Origin: Struthio camelus
Taxonomy: Eukaryota > Chordata > Aves > Struthioniformes > Struthionidae
DNA length: 64,000 nt
Direction of reading: 5' to 3'
Assembly: GCF_040807025.1 (NCBI RefSeq)
Contig: NC_090943.1
Coordinates: 4,822,356-4,886,355 of the forward strand
The translations under genes and the position numbers were made by a program. The notes beneath the pieces are model-generated. The model was not told the DNA's origin. It did no database searches and saw only the letters and a program-made list of their open reading frames with translations. Positions 62,653 through 64,000 of this stretch are shown here, piece by piece; positions within the stretch are counted from its first letter, which is position 1; every line of letters begins with the position of its first letter.

Positions 62653-62880
62653 AACATCCTTACAACCCAGTTGGGGAGATATGGACTGGATAGGTGGATT
62701 ACAAGGTGGATGGGAAACTGGGCTGGGCTCAAAGGGTTTGAACTTTAACTGGAATGCGGTTATGACCGAGGTTCTCAGTACGCAGTACTGTTTCTCATTT
62801 TTGTCAGTCTCATATAATGAGAGAGAATGTACCCTGAGGGCAAGTGACACAGCCCAGCTTACTTCCCTACAGTAAAAATT
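62653..62880 (+). mobile_element. CR1 LINE reverse-transcriptase relic, right part
   Basis: The frame starting AACATCCTTACA reads N-I-L-T-T-Q-L-G-R-Y-G-L-D-R-W, matching the NILLSKLRKYGLDEW segment that follows DFSKAFDTVSH in CR1. It continues through a W-x-x-R-W-x-x-N-W spacing near 62695. With frameshifts, it reaches TTTTTGTCAGTCTCATATAATGAGAG near 62797, which corresponds to the 'atctttgtcagtgacatggac' block just before the catalytic aspartates. The FADD-equivalent codons are degraded (near 62840). Together with 61210-61624 this is one CR1 copy split by later DNA. Confidence 0.82.
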
Positions 62881-64000
62881 GCTCCCCTTCACCTCCCAGA
62901 CTGAGTGGCCCCATCCAAAATGTCTCCTGCGAGCATGCTGTGGCTCATGGTCTCCACTGAAATGTGATCAGGTGCTGTCTGGGGAACCACTAGCTGGTAG
63001 AGGCCGAAACCATACCAGGGAGGGAGCTAACAACTGAACAGTCTCTGTGGGACAGTACTCAGGGACATGCCGTGGCCATAGTTAACTTGATGACAAAGAT
63101 GTAGCCTCTGGATCTGAGGTCTGGAGTCCAAGAGTGTCTTCTGGATTTAGAAGTCCCACTTGACTCGTGGGTTAGGTTCAACTGGTTTGTGTGCCTGGGA
63201 AGTAGGACAAGGCTCTTCTCAACCTCAGAGGAAGGGGTCCGACCTGTTCTGTATCTGTTGTACCAATTCCAGCTGTTAGCTCTTAAAGCAGAGGTCTACC
63301 TCTTCCTCTGCTTGGAGGGCTTGCTCCCAAGGGACCTCAAACCTGGCTGAGTTCTGCACGGGCTATTGCATTGCAATTGTAACGGAAAAGTTAATCTGTT
63401 GCTAGTTCAAGGAGGGAAAACAAAAGAAGTATGAAGATAAATCAAGCCTATTTTAACCATATGATGTGTGATTAGGACTTGGTCCCCAGGGACAGGTGTC
63501 AAGGAGCCCGCATTCTGTTCTTGCCACCAGCTTGAAAGTGTTTCAATTCATACTTGAGGTACTTCTCTTCTTTCTCTCCCACCACCATCTCATCAGTGAT
63601 ATAATGCTCTTAAATCTCAGTTCGCTCAGCGCCTAACACAGGGGAGCTCTGTTTGTTCCTCAGCGAAGGGCTTTCTGGCACAGCCGTCATATAACACTAA
63701 TGACACTAGAAATGCCAGTTACTGCTCTCCTGAATGTCAGAACTGATTTCTTTGGAAGTGTTTCAAAGGATCTTCTGGTCTCTCTCCTGGAAGCTGCACA
63801 CTCCTCCCTTCCCTTTTCCCTTAATGCTAATATCTTGCTTTATTGGCAGAGAACGCAAAGCAGGCAGAGGTAGAGGGGAAAAAACAATGCAGAAAACCTT
63901 GTTCAGCTGCACCCTTCATCCCTACCTCTAAGCTGCAGCACACAGTGATTTTAAGCAGCCAAAAACCTTTTTTTTTTCCTTTCCATGATGAAAAAACACT
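62881..64000. other. unannotated DNA at the window end
   Basis: No gene supported. The first part may still be decayed CR1 but cannot be aligned with confidence. The 65-codon frame at 63734-63931 has no recognised domain. The T run at 63970-63978 is a homopolymer. Confidence 0.5.

Noticed and set aside
1..64000. tRNA, rRNA, snRNA, CRISPR or mitochondrial insertion
   Set aside because: No B-box (GGTTCGAATCC-like) with a paired cloverleaf, no spaced identical repeats and no stretch recognisable as mitochondrial was seen. A tRNAscan-SE or Infernal run would settle it.

Overview
This window looks like a stretch of vertebrate nuclear genome, most probably from a bird. It is about 60% A+T, has no dense coding frames and is poor in repeats. 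Nearly all the interspersed repeats I can recognise are CR1 LINE remnants. One of them (53366-53465) ends in the avian-style CR1 3' tail of imperfect ATTCTGTG octamers. A crocodilian or turtle origin is less likely but cannot be excluded. There are no bacterial operons, ribosome-binding sites, CRISPR arrays or plasmid features, and I found no convincing rRNA or tRNA gene.

I cannot support any protein-coding exon. The longest open frames are explained by G+C-rich sequence, by the reverse strand of CR1 copies, or by low-complexity tracts. The one credible gene signal is a CpG island at about 33725-34915. On the minus strand it contains a near-perfect splice donor (exon end at 34156, intron starting GTAAGTCC) and has inverted CCAAT boxes at 34908-34912 and 34960-34964. 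I read it as the promoter and non-coding first exon of a minus-strand gene whose coding exons lie below this point, probably outside the window. In that reading positions 1-34155 would be mostly first intron, and positions above about 35000 would be upstream intergenic DNA. The gene itself is not identifiable here. A smaller CpG-rich patch lies at 31181-31400.

Layout: 1-6511, unannotated AT-rich DNA; 6512-7665, minus-strand CR1 with an internal deletion; about 8300-8870, a much older L3/CR1-like fragment; 8871-31180, mostly unannotated, with simple repeats, a 55-nt hairpin at 16097-16151 and an old repeat cluster at 26836-27180; 31181-35000, CpG patch and CpG island promoter; 35000-39000, unannotated; 39000-46000, old CR1 pieces and another old repeat; 46000-53365, unannotated; 53366-60000, CR1 tail, a 96-bp pure pyrimidine tract, GAAA microsatellites and a strong G-quadruplex motif; 61210-62880, a CR1 reverse-transcriptase relic split by about 1 kb of LTR-like DNA with its own tandem repeats.

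The most informative structures are the nested insertion at 61210-62880, where the interrupted CR1 reading frame resumes at the next codon on the far side, the hairpin at 16097, and a dispersed motif family around TTAGGTACCTAA. I did not find an undescribed multi-gene system. Repeat names and boundaries come from recalled family sequences, not from a database search.
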